Assembly (NCBI GenBank): GCA_965227095.1 | Contig: CBDDFL010000001.1 | Span: forward strand, 2,108,001 to 2,172,000 | DNA: 64,000 bases | Origin: JANQMY01 sp965227095 | GTDB taxonomy: Bacteria; Pseudomonadota; Alphaproteobacteria; JANQMY01 | Reading direction: 5' to 3' | In this document: positions 51,721 to 61,537 of the stretch, piece by piece | How the letters are laid out: each line of letters opens with the position of its first letter | Position numbering within the stretch: position 1 is the stretch's first letter | The notes under the pieces: model-generated | What the model was told of the DNA's origin: nothing | The model's input: only the letters and a program-made list of their open reading frames with translations | The model's database searches: none | Program-made: the position numbers and the translations under genes

Positions 51721-53232
51721 ATGGCAAAGAAAGACAAGAAATTTCGGCCCAAGGCCAGGCTGCCGCGCGGCTTTCGCGACCAATTTGCGGGCGATGTGTC
51801 CGCGCGCCTGGACATGATCCATCGCATCCGTACCGTCTACGAACAATATGGCTTCGATCCGCTGGAAACGTCATCCATCGAATATGTGGATGCGTTGGGC
51901 AAATTCCTGCCCGATGAAGACCGTCCCATGGGAGGTGTCTTTGGGTTTCAGGATGATGACGACCAATGGGTGGCCCTGCGTTATGACCTGACGGCGCCGC
52001 TGGCGCGATTGGTGGCGGAACGCTATGACGGCTTGGCCAAACCCTTTCGCCGCTATCAGGTGGGGCCGGTATGGCGGAACGAAAAACCAGGTCCGGGCCG
52101 CTTTCGTGAATTTTACCAGTTCGACGCGGATACGGTGGGCACACCGCTTATGGCGGCCGATGCGGAATTGTGCGTCATGGTGGCGGAAACGCTGACCACA
52201 CTTGGTTTGCAGACGGACGACTTCAAAGTTCGTGTCAACAACCGAAAAGTACTGAACGGCATTCTGGATGCCATCGGAACCACGGTCGACGCGGATGACA
52301 GCTATCTCACGCGCCTCACCATTCTGCGTGCGATCGACAAACTCGACCGGCTAGGCGTAGACGGCGTGAAAGCGTTGCTGGGCAAGGGCCGCCTTGATGA
52401 CTCAGGCGACTACACCGATGGGGCAGGTCTGGAACCGGCGCAGATCGATCTGGTGATGGGGTTTGTGGAAGCCGGCGGTGGTGGTAACGCGGCGGTCTGC
52501 AAGCGCCTTGCCGATCTGGTGAAGGATCAAGAAGCGGGGCTTCAAGGCGTGCGCGAACTGGAACAGATCGCGGAATTCATCGAAGCGTCCGGCAAAGACA
52601 CAAGCGCTGTCGAAATCGACCCCAGCGTGGTGCGTGGTCTCGAATACTATACAGGCCCCGTCTTCGAAGCGGAACTCACCTTTGAAGTGACCAACGACAA
52701 AGGCCAAGTGGTACAATTCGGGTCCGTTGCCGGCGGCGGCCGCTACGATGATCTGGTTAAGCGCTTCAAAGGGATGGAAGTGCCCGCCACGGGCATTTCC
52801 ATTGGCGTCGACCGGCTTCTGTCGGCCCTTATGGCACGGGATGCCGCCATTGCCGCAAATCGCTTCGGGCCGGTCGTGGTGCTGGTGATGGATAACGATC
52901 AGATTGGCCGCTATCAGCAAATGGTCACGGAACTGAGGAATGCGGGCGTCCGCGCCGAATTGTATCTCGGCGGCAGCGGCATGCGCGCCCAACTCAAATA
53001 TGCCGACAAGCGTAACGCGCCCGTGGTGGTGATCGAAGGCGAAGACGAACGCGCCGCCGGTCAGGTAACGCTGAAAGATCTTATTCTGGGGGCGGAGCTT
53101 TCATCCGAAATCGAAAGTTCGGAAGAATGGCGCAAAGGACAGCCGGCTCAACTGGCTGTCGGCCGCGCGGATCTGGTGACCCAGGTGAAGGAAATGGTGG
53201 CGCGGCACCTGCCAAAGGCGGGCGCGTCATGA
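51721..53232 (+). CDS. hisS: Histidyl-tRNA synthetase
   Basis: The 503-aa class II enzyme starts at ATG 51721; TTG 51670 is less likely. Motif 2 reads PFRRYQVGPVWRNEKPGPGRFREFYQFDADTVG; the histidine-binding region includes VVRGLEYYTGPVFEAEL; motif 3 is GGGRYDDLV...GISIGVDRL. The C-terminal anticodon domain ends QVKEMVARHLPKAGAS. It attaches histidine to tRNA-His. It is coupled to hisZ by a 4-bp overlap (ATGA). Confidence 0.95.
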   Translation: MAKKDKKFRPKARLPRGFRDQFAGDVSARLDMIHRIRTVYEQYGFDPLETSSIEYVDALGKFLPDEDRPMGGVFGFQDDDDQWVALRYDLTAPLARLVAERYDGLAKPFRRYQVGPVWRNEKPGPGRFREFYQFDADTVGTPLMAADAELCVMVAETLTTLGLQTDDFKVRVNNRKVLNGILDAIGTTVDADDSYLTRLTILRAIDKLDRLGVDGVKALLGKGRLDDSGDYTDGAGLEPAQIDLVMGFVEAGGGGNAAVCKRLADLVKDQEAGLQGVRELEQIAEFIEASGKDTSAVEIDPSVVRGLEYYTGPVFEAELTFEVTNDKGQVVQFGSVAGGGRYDDLVKRFKGMEVPATGISIGVDRLLSALMARDAAIAANRFGPVVVLVMDNDQIGRYQQMVTELRNAGVRAELYLGGSGMRAQLKYADKRNAPVVVIEGEDERAAGQVTLKDLILGAELSSEIESSEEWRKGQPAQLAVGRADLVTQVKEMVARHLPKAGAS

Positions 53233-54428
53233 CCACCTTTCGCGCCGCTGAATATGATGCGCCAACGCTGGAGGCATTGGAGCGTCAAGCCGCTGTCCTG
53301 AAGGAGAATTTCCGGAAGCGCAAATACGAGTCGGTGGAACCGCCTGTTCTTCAGCCTGCGGATATTTTTCTGGACCGCTCCGGCGAAGACATTCGCCGGC
53401 GTATGTATGTGTTTCCTGATCCTGGCGGCACAGAATTGTGCTTGCGGCCAGACCTGACCATTCCCACCTGCCGCATGTATCTGGGCCGCAACCCGAAAGC
53501 CTCGGGCGTTGCGCGGCTTTGTTACAACGGCTCGGCCTATCGCTATCAACCACCGGGTAAGGATGCGCCGAACGAGTTTATGCAGGCAGGCATTGAGTGC
53601 TTAGGGGTGAAAGACCGGTTGGCGGCTGACGTGGAAGTGGTGACGCTGGCGGTCGATGCCTGCCGCGACGCGGGCCTTAAAACCTTTGATCTGGAACTGG
53701 GCGACCTAGGCCTCTTTCAAGCCCTGTTGGATAGTTTGGACATTAGCAGCCAGGCACGCGGGCGTTTGCGGCGGCAATTTTGGCGACCCGATTATTTTCG
53801 GTCTCTCTTACAGCGCATGTCGGAAGCCGATCAGGACAACACCACGCCGGTGGACCAAGACGCGCTGCTGTCCGCGTTGGGCGCGATGGACGATGCCCAG
53901 GCCCGTGCCGTTGTCGGCGACGTTCTGGAGCTGGCCGACATTTCCCCGGTGGGGGGGCGCACTGTTGCTGAAATCGCCGAACGGTTTCTTGAACAAGCGG
54001 CGGGTACTTCCACCGCGCTGATCCCGAAAGGTCAAGTGGATCAAATCAATGCCTTCCTGGGCATTTCGGCGGTGCCGGACAAAGCGGTGTCGCACATCCG
54101 CAACTTGTTGAAAGCATCGCCCAAGCCGGTGCAGACGGCCCTCGATCGGTTGGAAAAACGATTGGCCCTGATGGCGGATAACGGCATCGACCTGAAGAAA
54201 GCCAAACTCACCACGGAATTTGGCCGGTCCTTTGAATATTACACCGGCTTTGTTTTCGAAGTGCGCGCGGGCAAAGCGCGCACGAAAGAACGCATCGTGA
54301 GCGGGGGGCGATACGATCAATTGTTGACCGAACTTGGCGCCCCAAAGGAAGTGCCCGCGGTGGGCTTTGCCATTTGGACCGAACGGTTGCTCACCGCTGC
54401 GGGTGCGAAAGGACGGGCGAAAAAATGA
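53229..54428 (+). CDS. hisZ: ATP phosphoribosyltransferase regulatory subunit
   Basis: The 399-aa protein resembles a HisS catalytic core: VFPDPGGTELCLRPDLTIPTCRMYLG, RLCYNGSAYRYQPPGKDAPNEFMQAGIECLG, and the histidine-binding motif FEYYTGFVFEVRAG. It lacks the anticodon domain, as HisZ does. It is a regulatory partner of HisG in histidine synthesis. It starts inside the hisS stop and overlaps hisG by 4 bp. Confidence 0.93.
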   Translation: MTTFRAAEYDAPTLEALERQAAVLKENFRKRKYESVEPPVLQPADIFLDRSGEDIRRRMYVFPDPGGTELCLRPDLTIPTCRMYLGRNPKASGVARLCYNGSAYRYQPPGKDAPNEFMQAGIECLGVKDRLAADVEVVTLAVDACRDAGLKTFDLELGDLGLFQALLDSLDISSQARGRLRRQFWRPDYFRSLLQRMSEADQDNTTPVDQDALLSALGAMDDAQARAVVGDVLELADISPVGGRTVAEIAERFLEQAAGTSTALIPKGQVDQINAFLGISAVPDKAVSHIRNLLKASPKPVQTALDRLEKRLALMADNGIDLKKAKLTTEFGRSFEYYTGFVFEVRAGKARTKERIVSGGRYDQLLTELGAPKEVPAVGFAIWTERLLTAAGAKGRAKK

Positions 54429-55408
54429 GTGCGCCGTCTCTGACCATCGCATTGCCATCTAAAGGCCGTATCCAAGAAGGCTGTTTTGAGTTTTTCGCCG
54501 CCGCCGGCATTCCCGTGTCCAAAGGCAGCGACGCGCGCGGTTATACCGGTGCGCTGAAAAACGTGCCGGGTGTCGAAGTGATGTTCCTGTCCGCCGGTGA
54601 GATTCCGGGTGTGTTGGAAAGCGGCGTTGCCCATTTGGGGATTACGGGCGAAGACCTGATCCTCGAACGGGCGGCCAATCCCGATCACACCATTGCCAGC
54701 ATCTTGCCGCTGGGCTTTGCGCGGGCGGATGTGGTGGTGGCGGTGCCGCAATCTTGGATCGATGTGCGCACCATGGCGGATCTTGAAGAAGTGTCGGTGG
54801 ACTTTCACAATCGTCATCGGCGCAGGCTTCGGGTCGGCACGAAATATATTGCCCTGACACGGAATTTTTTCGCGGACCATGGTGTGGGGGACTATCGCAT
54901 CGTTGAAAGCTTAGGTGCCACGGAAGGGGCGCCCGCGGCGGGCAGTGCGGAATTGATTGTGGACATCACCTCCACCGGCGCGACATTAGCCGCCAATAAC
55001 CTCAAAGTATTGGCGGATGGCGTCATCCTAAAAAGTGAGGCGCATTTGGCGGCGTCGCTCACGGCCACATGGTCGTCTGCGGCGAAGAAAACGGTGGCGA
55101 CCATTTTGGATGTGGTGCAGGCCGCGCGACTTGCCGCCAAGCAAAAGCTCATTCGTTTTTGGTATGACGGGGACGCGGCGGTGCTGGCGGCGGACTTCGA
55201 AAAGACGTTCGGTTGTACCGTGCCGAAAAACGCCCGTGCCAATGCGGGCACCTATATGGAACTTTACTGCGCGGATGCAAAGCTCAGCCAGGTGATCAGC
55301 GCGTTGCGCGCGCGGGGCGTCAAGGAAGAAATTGCGGCCATCAATACGGACTATATTTTCGCGGAGACCAATCCTCTCTTTGATCAGTTGATGAAGCGGG
55401 TGCGGTAG
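54425..55408 (+). CDS. hisG: ATP phosphoribosyltransferase catalytic subunit
   Basis: The 327-aa enzyme catalyses the first step of histidine biosynthesis: ATP plus PRPP to phosphoribosyl-ATP. It opens LTIALPSKGRIQEG, and the PRPP-binding region is ELIVDITSTGATLAANNLKVL. It is longer than the usual short-form HisG (about 210-230 aa) that works with HisZ, and has an extra C-terminal 100 residues (PKNARANAGTYMELYCADAKLS...NTDYIFAETNPLFDQL) that do not obviously match the ACT-like domain of long-form HisG. Confidence 0.93.
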   Translation: MSAPSLTIALPSKGRIQEGCFEFFAAAGIPVSKGSDARGYTGALKNVPGVEVMFLSAGEIPGVLESGVAHLGITGEDLILERAANPDHTIASILPLGFARADVVVAVPQSWIDVRTMADLEEVSVDFHNRHRRRLRVGTKYIALTRNFFADHGVGDYRIVESLGATEGAPAAGSAELIVDITSTGATLAANNLKVLADGVILKSEAHLAASLTATWSSAAKKTVATILDVVQAARLAAKQKLIRFWYDGDAAVLAADFEKTFGCTVPKNARANAGTYMELYCADAKLSQVISALRARGVKEEIAAINTDYIFAETNPLFDQLMKRVR

Positions 55409-55430
55409 GCTTGTGATTTGGTTAGCCATC

Positions 55431-55517
55431 CTCTTACGCTCATCCCGGTCTCCCCTTGCGAACCGGGATCTCTTGAAAACACCTTGAGATTCCTGCTTTC
55501 GCAGGCTGAGCGGAAGA
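55431..55517. repeat. Inverted-repeat element, copy C
   Basis: CTCTTACGCTCATCCCGG ... AACCGGGATCTC ... GATTCCTGCTTTCGCAGG ... GAGCGGAAGA. Its reverse complement closely matches copy D at 56661-56750, with matching ends and internal CCTGCGAAAGCAGGAATCT and GATCCCGGTTCGC blocks. The two copies flank the PLP-enzyme gene 55612-56586. Confidence 0.85.
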
Positions 55518-55611
55518 TTGGACGGCGCTGAAGATCGCAACATGCGATTTCCTTACGCCTGGTGGGGGGTTAAGGTGGTGACCCGCACTTGATGAAACCG
55601 CGTGGAGACCC

Positions 55612-56586
55612 ATGCCTCTGTTCACCAAAGATGATCTCGCGGCAGCCGCCGACCTGGTTCACCAGCAGGTGATGCCGACACCGCAATATGCGTGGCCCTT
55701 GCTCAATGAGGCCGCCGGCTGTGAACTGGTGCTCAAGCATGAGAACCACCTGCCCACGGGGGCGTTTAAGGTGCGCGGTGGCATCACCTTTATGGACTGG
55801 CTGAAGCGCACGCACCCGGACGTGCCGGGCATCATCACGGCCACGCGCGGCAATCATGGGCAAAGCCAGGCGCGGGCGGCCACACAAGCGGGGCTGCGCT
55901 GTGTGATCTATGTGCCGGAAGGCAACTCCGTTGAGAAGAATGCGGCCATGGCCAGCTTCGGTGGAGAGGTTGTGGTCCATGGTCCCGACTTCGATGTGGC
56001 ACGCGAGGAAGCCTTTCGGGTGGCGGACGAAACGGGACTGTTTCCCGTGCCGCCCTACCACCCGGAACTGGTGCGCGGGGTGGCCACCTATGCGTATGAG
56101 CTTTTCACGGCCCGTCCCGATCTTGATACGGTCTATGTGCCCATCGGGGTGGGGTCGGGCATTTGCGGTCTCATCACGGCGCGGGATGCCTTGGGCCTTA
56201 CCACGGACATTGTCGGGGTCGTATCCGACGGCGCCCCGGCGGTGAAACTGTCTGTAGAGGCGGGGCGCATTTGCAACACTGACAGGGTGAACACCTTTGC
56301 CGATGGCATGGCGGTTCGCGTGGTCGCGCCCGACCCGTTTGAGATATACGCAAAGGGTGCCGCTCGTATTGTTTCCGTGAGCGACGATGACGTGGCCGAA
56401 GCCATGCGTCTCGTTTACCGCACGACCCACAATGTGGCGGAAGGGGCGGGCGCAGCCTCTGTCGCGGCGGCGTTGCAGGAAAAAGACGTGACTGCGGGGC
56501 GCAAGGTGGCGGCGATTTTGTGCGGCGGTAATGTGGATACGGACGTTTTCGCGACGGTGCTGGCCGGTAAGACACCGCGGCCCTAG
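55612..56586 (+). CDS. Threonine/serine dehydratase-like PLP enzyme
   Basis: The 324-aa fold-type II PLP enzyme has Lys53 in HLPTGAFKVRGG for the Schiff base, the PLP-phosphate loop GVGSGICGL, and RGNHGQSQARAATQAG. Known relatives are threonine dehydratase and serine racemase. It probably deaminates L-threonine or L-serine. It stands alone between copies of an inverted repeat, with terminator-like sequence on both sides. Confidence 0.92.
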   Translation: MPLFTKDDLAAAADLVHQQVMPTPQYAWPLLNEAAGCELVLKHENHLPTGAFKVRGGITFMDWLKRTHPDVPGIITATRGNHGQSQARAATQAGLRCVIYVPEGNSVEKNAAMASFGGEVVVHGPDFDVAREEAFRVADETGLFPVPPYHPELVRGVATYAYELFTARPDLDTVYVPIGVGSGICGLITARDALGLTTDIVGVVSDGAPAVKLSVEAGRICNTDRVNTFADGMAVRVVAPDPFEIYAKGAARIVSVSDDDVAEAMRLVYRTTHNVAEGAGAASVAAALQEKDVTAGRKVAAILCGGNVDTDVFATVLAGKTPRP

Positions 56587-56606
56587 GCGGCGTAATTGGG
56601 GCTTTG

Positions 56607-56791
56607 CCTCCCCCTTGTGGACAGGGCAATCGCCTGTCGCGTTCTTCAGAGGCACCCCGTCTTCCGCTCATGCCTGCGAAAGCAGGAATCTTAACGGGTT
56701 CTACCGAGATCCCGGTTCGCCGATTGGCGCCCGGGATGAGCGTAAGAGAGAAAATTCTCCATTTCCGATAGCCGTCCCGTCAAGGGGGAGG
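56607..56791. repeat. Nested hairpins around repeat copy D
   Basis: CCTCCCCCTTG (56607-56617) and CAAGGGGGAGG (56781-56791) form an 11-bp inverted repeat around the copy D element. The same words recur at the ends of the fold-back at 63491-63638. Confidence 0.7.
56661..56750. repeat. Inverted-repeat element, copy D
   Basis: CTTCCGCTCATGCCTGCGAAAGCAGGAATCT ... GAGATCCCGGTTCGC ... CCGGGATGAGCGTAAGAG, in reverse orientation to copy C (55431-55517). It is palindromic inside (CCTGCGAAAGCAGG). Confidence 0.85.
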
Positions 56792-56819
56792 TTAAGATAA
56801 CAAAAAAGAGGGGAAACGA

Positions 56820-58052
56820 ATGAGCTCGATAAATAGACGTGAAATGTTGCAGGCAGGAACGGGTGCGGCCTGGTTGGCGGGATCGGGAGCCGCGCTTGCC
56901 GCTCAAGACAACGGAGCGACAGCTGCCATTGGTGGGCGGGTCGCCGACAATTTCGGCGCGTGTAAAGTCGCCTTTACCAAAAATTTCATCGAAGGGCATG
57001 ACGTCGGTGCGTCTTTTGCGGTGATCAAAGACGGCGAGACGGTGGTGAATCTTTGGGGCGGTCACGCGGATGCCGCACGCACCAAACCCTGGCAGCAAGA
57101 CACGATCGTCAATGTGTATTCCACCACCAAAACCATGACGGCGCTGTGTGCCCTTGTGCTGGCCGATCGCGGGGAGCTTAATTTCGACGACCCGGTCTCG
57201 AAATATTGGCCGGAATTTTCCGCCAACGGAAAATCGGATGTGCGCGTTTCCCATTTCATGTCGCACAGCGCGGGCCTGCCTGTGTGGGATGAACAGCTAA
57301 CCTATGAAGACCTCTACGATTGGGACAAGATGACCGGCTTGTTGGCCGCTCAAGCCCCGTGGTGGGAACCGGGCACAGCGTCCGGCTATCATGCGCTGAC
57401 CCAAGGCTATCTGACCGGCGAAGTGGTCCGGCGCATCACGGGTCAATCCTTGGGCACGTTTTTTAAAGAACAGATTGCGGATCCGTTGGACGCTGATTTC
57501 CATATCGGCACACCCGAAACGGCGGACGATCGTGTGGCGCCCCTTCTGCTGTGGACGGGCGATGTGCCGCCGCGCGAACTTGGGCCACACGGTGCCAAAG
57601 TTTTTTCCAATCCCTCGCGCGTGCCGAATGGGCGGGAGCTGTCCGATTCCGTTGAGTGGCGTCGTGCGGAAATTCCGGCGGCCAACGGCCATGGCAGTGC
57701 CTTGGGCATCGCTCGTGCGCAATCGGTGATGGCCCAAGGCGGTGAGGGCAATGGCAAGCGCATCCTGTCGGAAGAGGGCGCGCGGGTCGCCCTTCAGGAA
57801 CAAATCGCCGGGGATGATCTCGTTCTTGGTGTCTATCTGCGCCATGGCATGGGGTATGGCCTGCAAATCGGTCCGCAGCCCATGCCCAATGACGACGTGA
57901 TCTTTTGGTCCGGGCGCGGCGGATCGCGTGTGATCGTGGACATGAAGAACCGCCTCACCATTGCCTATGCCATGAACCAGATGTTGCCCCAAGCGCTCGG
58001 GATTGAGCGGACGGCGCCGTTGATCCAAGCGGTCTATCAGTCTCTGGGCTAG
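56820..58052 (+). CDS. Secreted serine hydrolase, class C beta-lactamase fold
   Basis: The 410-aa protein begins with a twin-arginine-like leader (MSSINRREMLQAGTG...LAA). The active-site S-x-x-K motif is VYSTTKTM (Ser in YSTTK), and GYHALTQGYL gives the Tyr region (Y-x-x-x). The third motif reads GRGGSR rather than KTG. It is an EstB-like esterase or D-peptidase-type enzyme rather than a true beta-lactamase. AGAGGGG precedes ATG 56820. Confidence 0.9.
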   Translation: MSSINRREMLQAGTGAAWLAGSGAALAAQDNGATAAIGGRVADNFGACKVAFTKNFIEGHDVGASFAVIKDGETVVNLWGGHADAARTKPWQQDTIVNVYSTTKTMTALCALVLADRGELNFDDPVSKYWPEFSANGKSDVRVSHFMSHSAGLPVWDEQLTYEDLYDWDKMTGLLAAQAPWWEPGTASGYHALTQGYLTGEVVRRITGQSLGTFFKEQIADPLDADFHIGTPETADDRVAPLLLWTGDVPPRELGPHGAKVFSNPSRVPNGRELSDSVEWRRAEIPAANGHGSALGIARAQSVMAQGGEGNGKRILSEEGARVALQEQIAGDDLVLGVYLRHGMGYGLQIGPQPMPNDDVIFWSGRGGSRVIVDMKNRLTIAYAMNQMLPQALGIERTAPLIQAVYQSLG

Positions 58053-59347
58053 GTGGCAGGCCGGTCTTCCCGCGCGAGAAGGGCGAGGCCGGCGCCGACG
58101 GAGACAAATTCATCGCCGCGGGTGATTTTGTCCGCCCCGAAATGATTTTGGAAAATGCGGTTGATGGCCGGCACGAAGGACGTGCCGCCGGTCATGAACA
58201 CATGAGCCACTTGGTCGGGACGCACATTGCTTTCCGTGAATGCCGCCAGCATGGTGTCTTCAATCGCCTGTGTGTCCGGGGCGATCCAGGTTTCGAAATC
58301 GGCGCGGGTAATGTCCGCCTCAATGGTCACCGGCCCTGCGCTGAAGGAAAACCGGCTTTCCTCTTCCGTGGACAGCGCCACCTTGGTGCGCCCCACGCTG
58401 CGAAACAGCTCGAACCCCAATTCATTGTCGATGATGTGGATGAGCTGTGCGATGGCATCTGGGTCTTCGGCGGTTTTGTGGATCTCGCGTAGATTGTTCA
58501 GGGTCGGGCCGCCCTTCAGCAGGGACAAGTCGCTCCACCGTTGGAATTGCCGATAAACGCCGATGGGCATGGGCAGGCGTTTGCCGAAGGATTCGTAATG
58601 GGTGTTCTGGCCCAGCACCGGTGCCACTACATGTTCCACAATGCGATAGTCTAACTGGTCGCCGGCGATGCCAATGCCGGTATGCCCCAAGGATTCTGTG
58701 CGGACGCCCTCTGTGTCCGGCGTGAACCGCACCAAAGAAAAATCACTGGTACCGCCGCCCAAATCCGCCACCAGGCAGATCTCGCTGGTGGTGAGGGTGC
58801 GCACATGGTGATAGGCGGCGGCCAGCGGTTCAAAGGCAAAGGTCACGTCTTCGAAGCCCGATTGATGATAGGCGGCGGACAGGCGGTTCACCGCCAGCTC
58901 GTCGTCGGCTTTGTGGCCGGTAAAGCGCACGGGCCGGCCGCTGGTCACGCGGTCGCCAAGGGGGCCGTGCTGGTCTTCCGCGGACCGGCGCAACCCTTTG
59001 ATCAGAACAGACGCAATGTCTTCAATCTTGTACCGGCGCCCAAAGATCTGCGTTTCGCTCACGGTCGGATTGGCAAGATAGGATTTGATCGATTGGATCA
59101 AGCGGCAGTCTTCGCGCATCTCCCGATAAGCGGCGATGGCCTCGGGCCCGGCTTTGCCGACCAGAACTTCGCGGCCCGGCCGGTCTTCTTCAATGTAGAA
59201 ACACAAAATCGACGGGAAATTCGTGGCGCCGTCGGTTTCAACAACATGAACGTCGTTGTCTGCGTCCGCAAAGGCCAAGACGCTGTTGGTGGTGCCAAAG
59301 TCCATTCCCACGGATCGGGTGGGCGATTGGGGAGTTGACGTCGTCAT
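58049..59347 (-). CDS. Hsp70-family protein (YegD-like)
   Basis: The 432-aa protein starts at ATG 59347. The ATPase core motifs are VGMDFGTTNSVLAF (phosphate 1), LVADLGGGTSDFSLVRF (phosphate 2) and FMTGGTSFVPAINRIF (adenosine), but no DnaK-type substrate domain follows. This is the YegD branch of Hsp70/actin-fold proteins, whose role is unclear. It overlaps the stop of the convergent hydrolase by 4 bp. Confidence 0.92.
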   Translation of the reverse strand: MTTSTPQSPTRSVGMDFGTTNSVLAFADADNDVHVVETDGATNFPSILCFYIEEDRPGREVLVGKAGPEAIAAYREMREDCRLIQSIKSYLANPTVSETQIFGRRYKIEDIASVLIKGLRRSAEDQHGPLGDRVTSGRPVRFTGHKADDELAVNRLSAAYHQSGFEDVTFAFEPLAAAYHHVRTLTTSEICLVADLGGGTSDFSLVRFTPDTEGVRTESLGHTGIGIAGDQLDYRIVEHVVAPVLGQNTHYESFGKRLPMPIGVYRQFQRWSDLSLLKGGPTLNNLREIHKTAEDPDAIAQLIHIIDNELGFELFRSVGRTKVALSTEEESRFSFSAGPVTIEADITRADFETWIAPDTQAIEDTMLAAFTESNVRPDQVAHVFMTGGTSFVPAINRIFQNHFGADKITRGDEFVSVGAGLALLAREDRPAT

Positions 59348-59569
59348 CGGCCGGCCTCCATGCGGTGCCGTCGCCAACGCGCACGCGGGGTGCCTTTTCA
59401 AAGAAAGGCGGTGCCCACGCCAGGAGCAGCAGCGTTCCGGCGGCATCTTCAAAGTGTCAGGTGTGAAAGGGCGCGGGTTATAGCACCGGCTGTGCCGAAT
59501 GCAAACCCAATCTTAGGAAGAACGGCTTGAGATAGGCACGCACCGCTTAACTGGACGCATGCCGTTAGA

Positions 59570-61537
59570 CTATGTGCCGGTTTTGACGGCCGCGTGCTCG
59601 ACGGTGCCCTGCGCTCCAGCCAGTGCATTGACGATGGATTGTTCCAAATCATCGGGATCGATCGGCTTGGCCACATGTCCGTCCATGCCCATGGCCAAAT
59701 ACCGTTCGCGGTCTTCCCGCATGGCATCGGCGGTGAGGGCGATGACGGGGATGTTTTGCCAGGCCTCGCCACTTTGCCGAATGGCTTTCAAGGCCTGCGG
59801 ACCGTCCATCACCGGCATGTGGGCGTCCATCAACACCAAGTCGAATTCCTGTTCCCGTAACCGTTCGAGCGCCAGTTTGCCGTTTTCCGCCTCTGTCACA
59901 ACAACCCCATGCGGTGCCAGAAACAACGATGCGACTTTGCGGTTTATCTCGTTGTCATCCACCAAGAGGATTTTTCGTCCGCGGAGGGATTTTCTCTTTT
60001 GTGAGTCTTGAGGCGTCCTTTTGTGAGATTGATCCGTAGGCCGATCGTCAGCGTTGGCGATTTTCTTCGTTGAAGCAGGTAGGTCAACATTAAAGGTCAG
60101 CGTAAATGTAGAGCCTTTGCCTTTTTCACTGGTGACGGCGATATCGCCCCCCATCTTTTGCGCCAATTGCCGGGAAATTGTGAGCCCCAACCCCGTGCCG
60201 CCATGGGTTCGCGCGATGGACGCGTCCGATTGTACAAACGGATCAAACAGTCGTTTCTGCTCATCCGCTGTCAGCCCAATGCCCGTATCGGATATAGAAA
60301 CACTGATTTGGGGGCGGGCGTTTCCGTCTGCTGTGAAGGTCGCAACGACCTTAACGTGGCCTTCGCTGGTGAATTTGATGGCATTGGAAATGAGGTTCGA
60401 TACGCATTGCCGCATTCGAACGGGATCGAAGATCAAGGACGACGGAATTTCCGGCGCTAAGTCCAGGTCGAATTGCAACCCTTTTTCGTCGGCGTTTGCC
60501 AGGAACAGCTTCCTCAAACGGCCAAGCCCATGGCGAAGATCCCCTTCAATCGGGGCGATATCCATTTTGCCGGCCTCGATTTTGGACAGATCCAGGACGT
60601 CATTGATGATCGCCATCAAGGTGCGGCTGCTGTCTTGGATGGTATTCACCATCTCACGATCTTCGTCCGGCAAGTCGCGCGTGGCAAGGATTTGCGCCAT
60701 CCCTAATACGCCATTAAGCGGTGTTCGAATTTCATGGCTCATGGTGGCCAGGAAGGTGGACTTGGACAGGTTTGCGGTTTCCGCCTCTTCGCGCTTGGTG
60801 ATCAATTCCGCTTCGGCTGCTTTACGCCGCGTTACGTCTTCCAACCATGAAATTGCAACCTCTTGCCCATCCCAATGAGACGTGCACCCCGATACCTGAA
60901 CCCATATCCACACACCGTCTTTTCGCTGCATGCGAATTTCGTACCGCGATACTTTTTCAAGTCCACGGCGGCGCGCTTCTAAACGTTCAAGGACAATCGC
61001 CAGATCGTCCGGGTGAAGATGGCTGCCAAGGGTTGTGTTGCCGCTCGCAACCAGATCTTCAATGCTGTCATAGCCGAGCAAATGAGCGAGCGCGATGTTG
61101 ACATAAATGGGTTCGCCGTCCAACACGACCATGGCGCCATTCGCGGCGCCTTCGATCACTTCCCTCATTTTCCGTTCGTTGTCGAAGGCGATTTCCTGGT
61201 CGTCCCGTTCGAAGACCAATTCGATTAAACCGTCTTCGGTGCGCGATATTTGGGTTGTGACGATTAGATGCCAGTTGGGTGCTTTTTTAATTTTTGTACG
61301 AATTGTTATTTTTCGATCTCTATCTCCACGAACCCACTCGCAATTGTGGGTGAAGCCGTCCCACTCGCCGGGGTGAATGAATTCTTTGAGGGGCTGTCCG
61401 ATTTCAGGCGCGAATATAAACTCCGTGGCTATGTCACCTAAATCCATATGCTGGATGACGTAGTCCGCTGTAAGGGTAAGCCGTGCGGGAGCGCTTATCG
61501 TCTGGTGCTCTTCTCGGAGGAACATGCCCATGCCCAT
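59570..61537 (-). CDS. Hybrid sensor histidine kinase/response regulator with PAS domains
   Basis: The 655-aa protein has two N-terminal sensory regions: a PAS-like segment at about 20-120 and a clear PAS/PAC at 125-240 (VLDGEPIYVNIALAHLLGYDSIEDL...SGCTSHWDGQEVAISWLEDVTRRK). The kinase core has His268 in FLATMSHEIRTPLNGVLGM, N-box SNAIKF, DTGIGL and GGTGLGL. A receiver domain closes it with Asp571 in LVLMDAHMPVMDG. It is soluble. No cognate regulator is adjacent. The start lacks a Shine-Dalgarno; ATG 61525 is possible. Confidence 0.95.
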   Translation of the reverse strand: MGMGMFLREEHQTISAPARLTLTADYVIQHMDLGDIATEFIFAPEIGQPLKEFIHPGEWDGFTHNCEWVRGDRDRKITIRTKIKKAPNWHLIVTTQISRTEDGLIELVFERDDQEIAFDNERKMREVIEGAANGAMVVLDGEPIYVNIALAHLLGYDSIEDLVASGNTTLGSHLHPDDLAIVLERLEARRRGLEKVSRYEIRMQRKDGVWIWVQVSGCTSHWDGQEVAISWLEDVTRRKAAEAELITKREEAETANLSKSTFLATMSHEIRTPLNGVLGMAQILATRDLPDEDREMVNTIQDSSRTLMAIINDVLDLSKIEAGKMDIAPIEGDLRHGLGRLRKLFLANADEKGLQFDLDLAPEIPSSLIFDPVRMRQCVSNLISNAIKFTSEGHVKVVATFTADGNARPQISVSISDTGIGLTADEQKRLFDPFVQSDASIARTHGGTGLGLTISRQLAQKMGGDIAVTSEKGKGSTFTLTFNVDLPASTKKIANADDRPTDQSHKRTPQDSQKRKSLRGRKILLVDDNEINRKVASLFLAPHGVVVTEAENGKLALERLREQEFDLVLMDAHMPVMDGPQALKAIRQSGEAWQNIPVIALTADAMREDRERYLAMGMDGHVAKPIDPDDLEQSIVNALAGAQGTVEHAAVKTGT

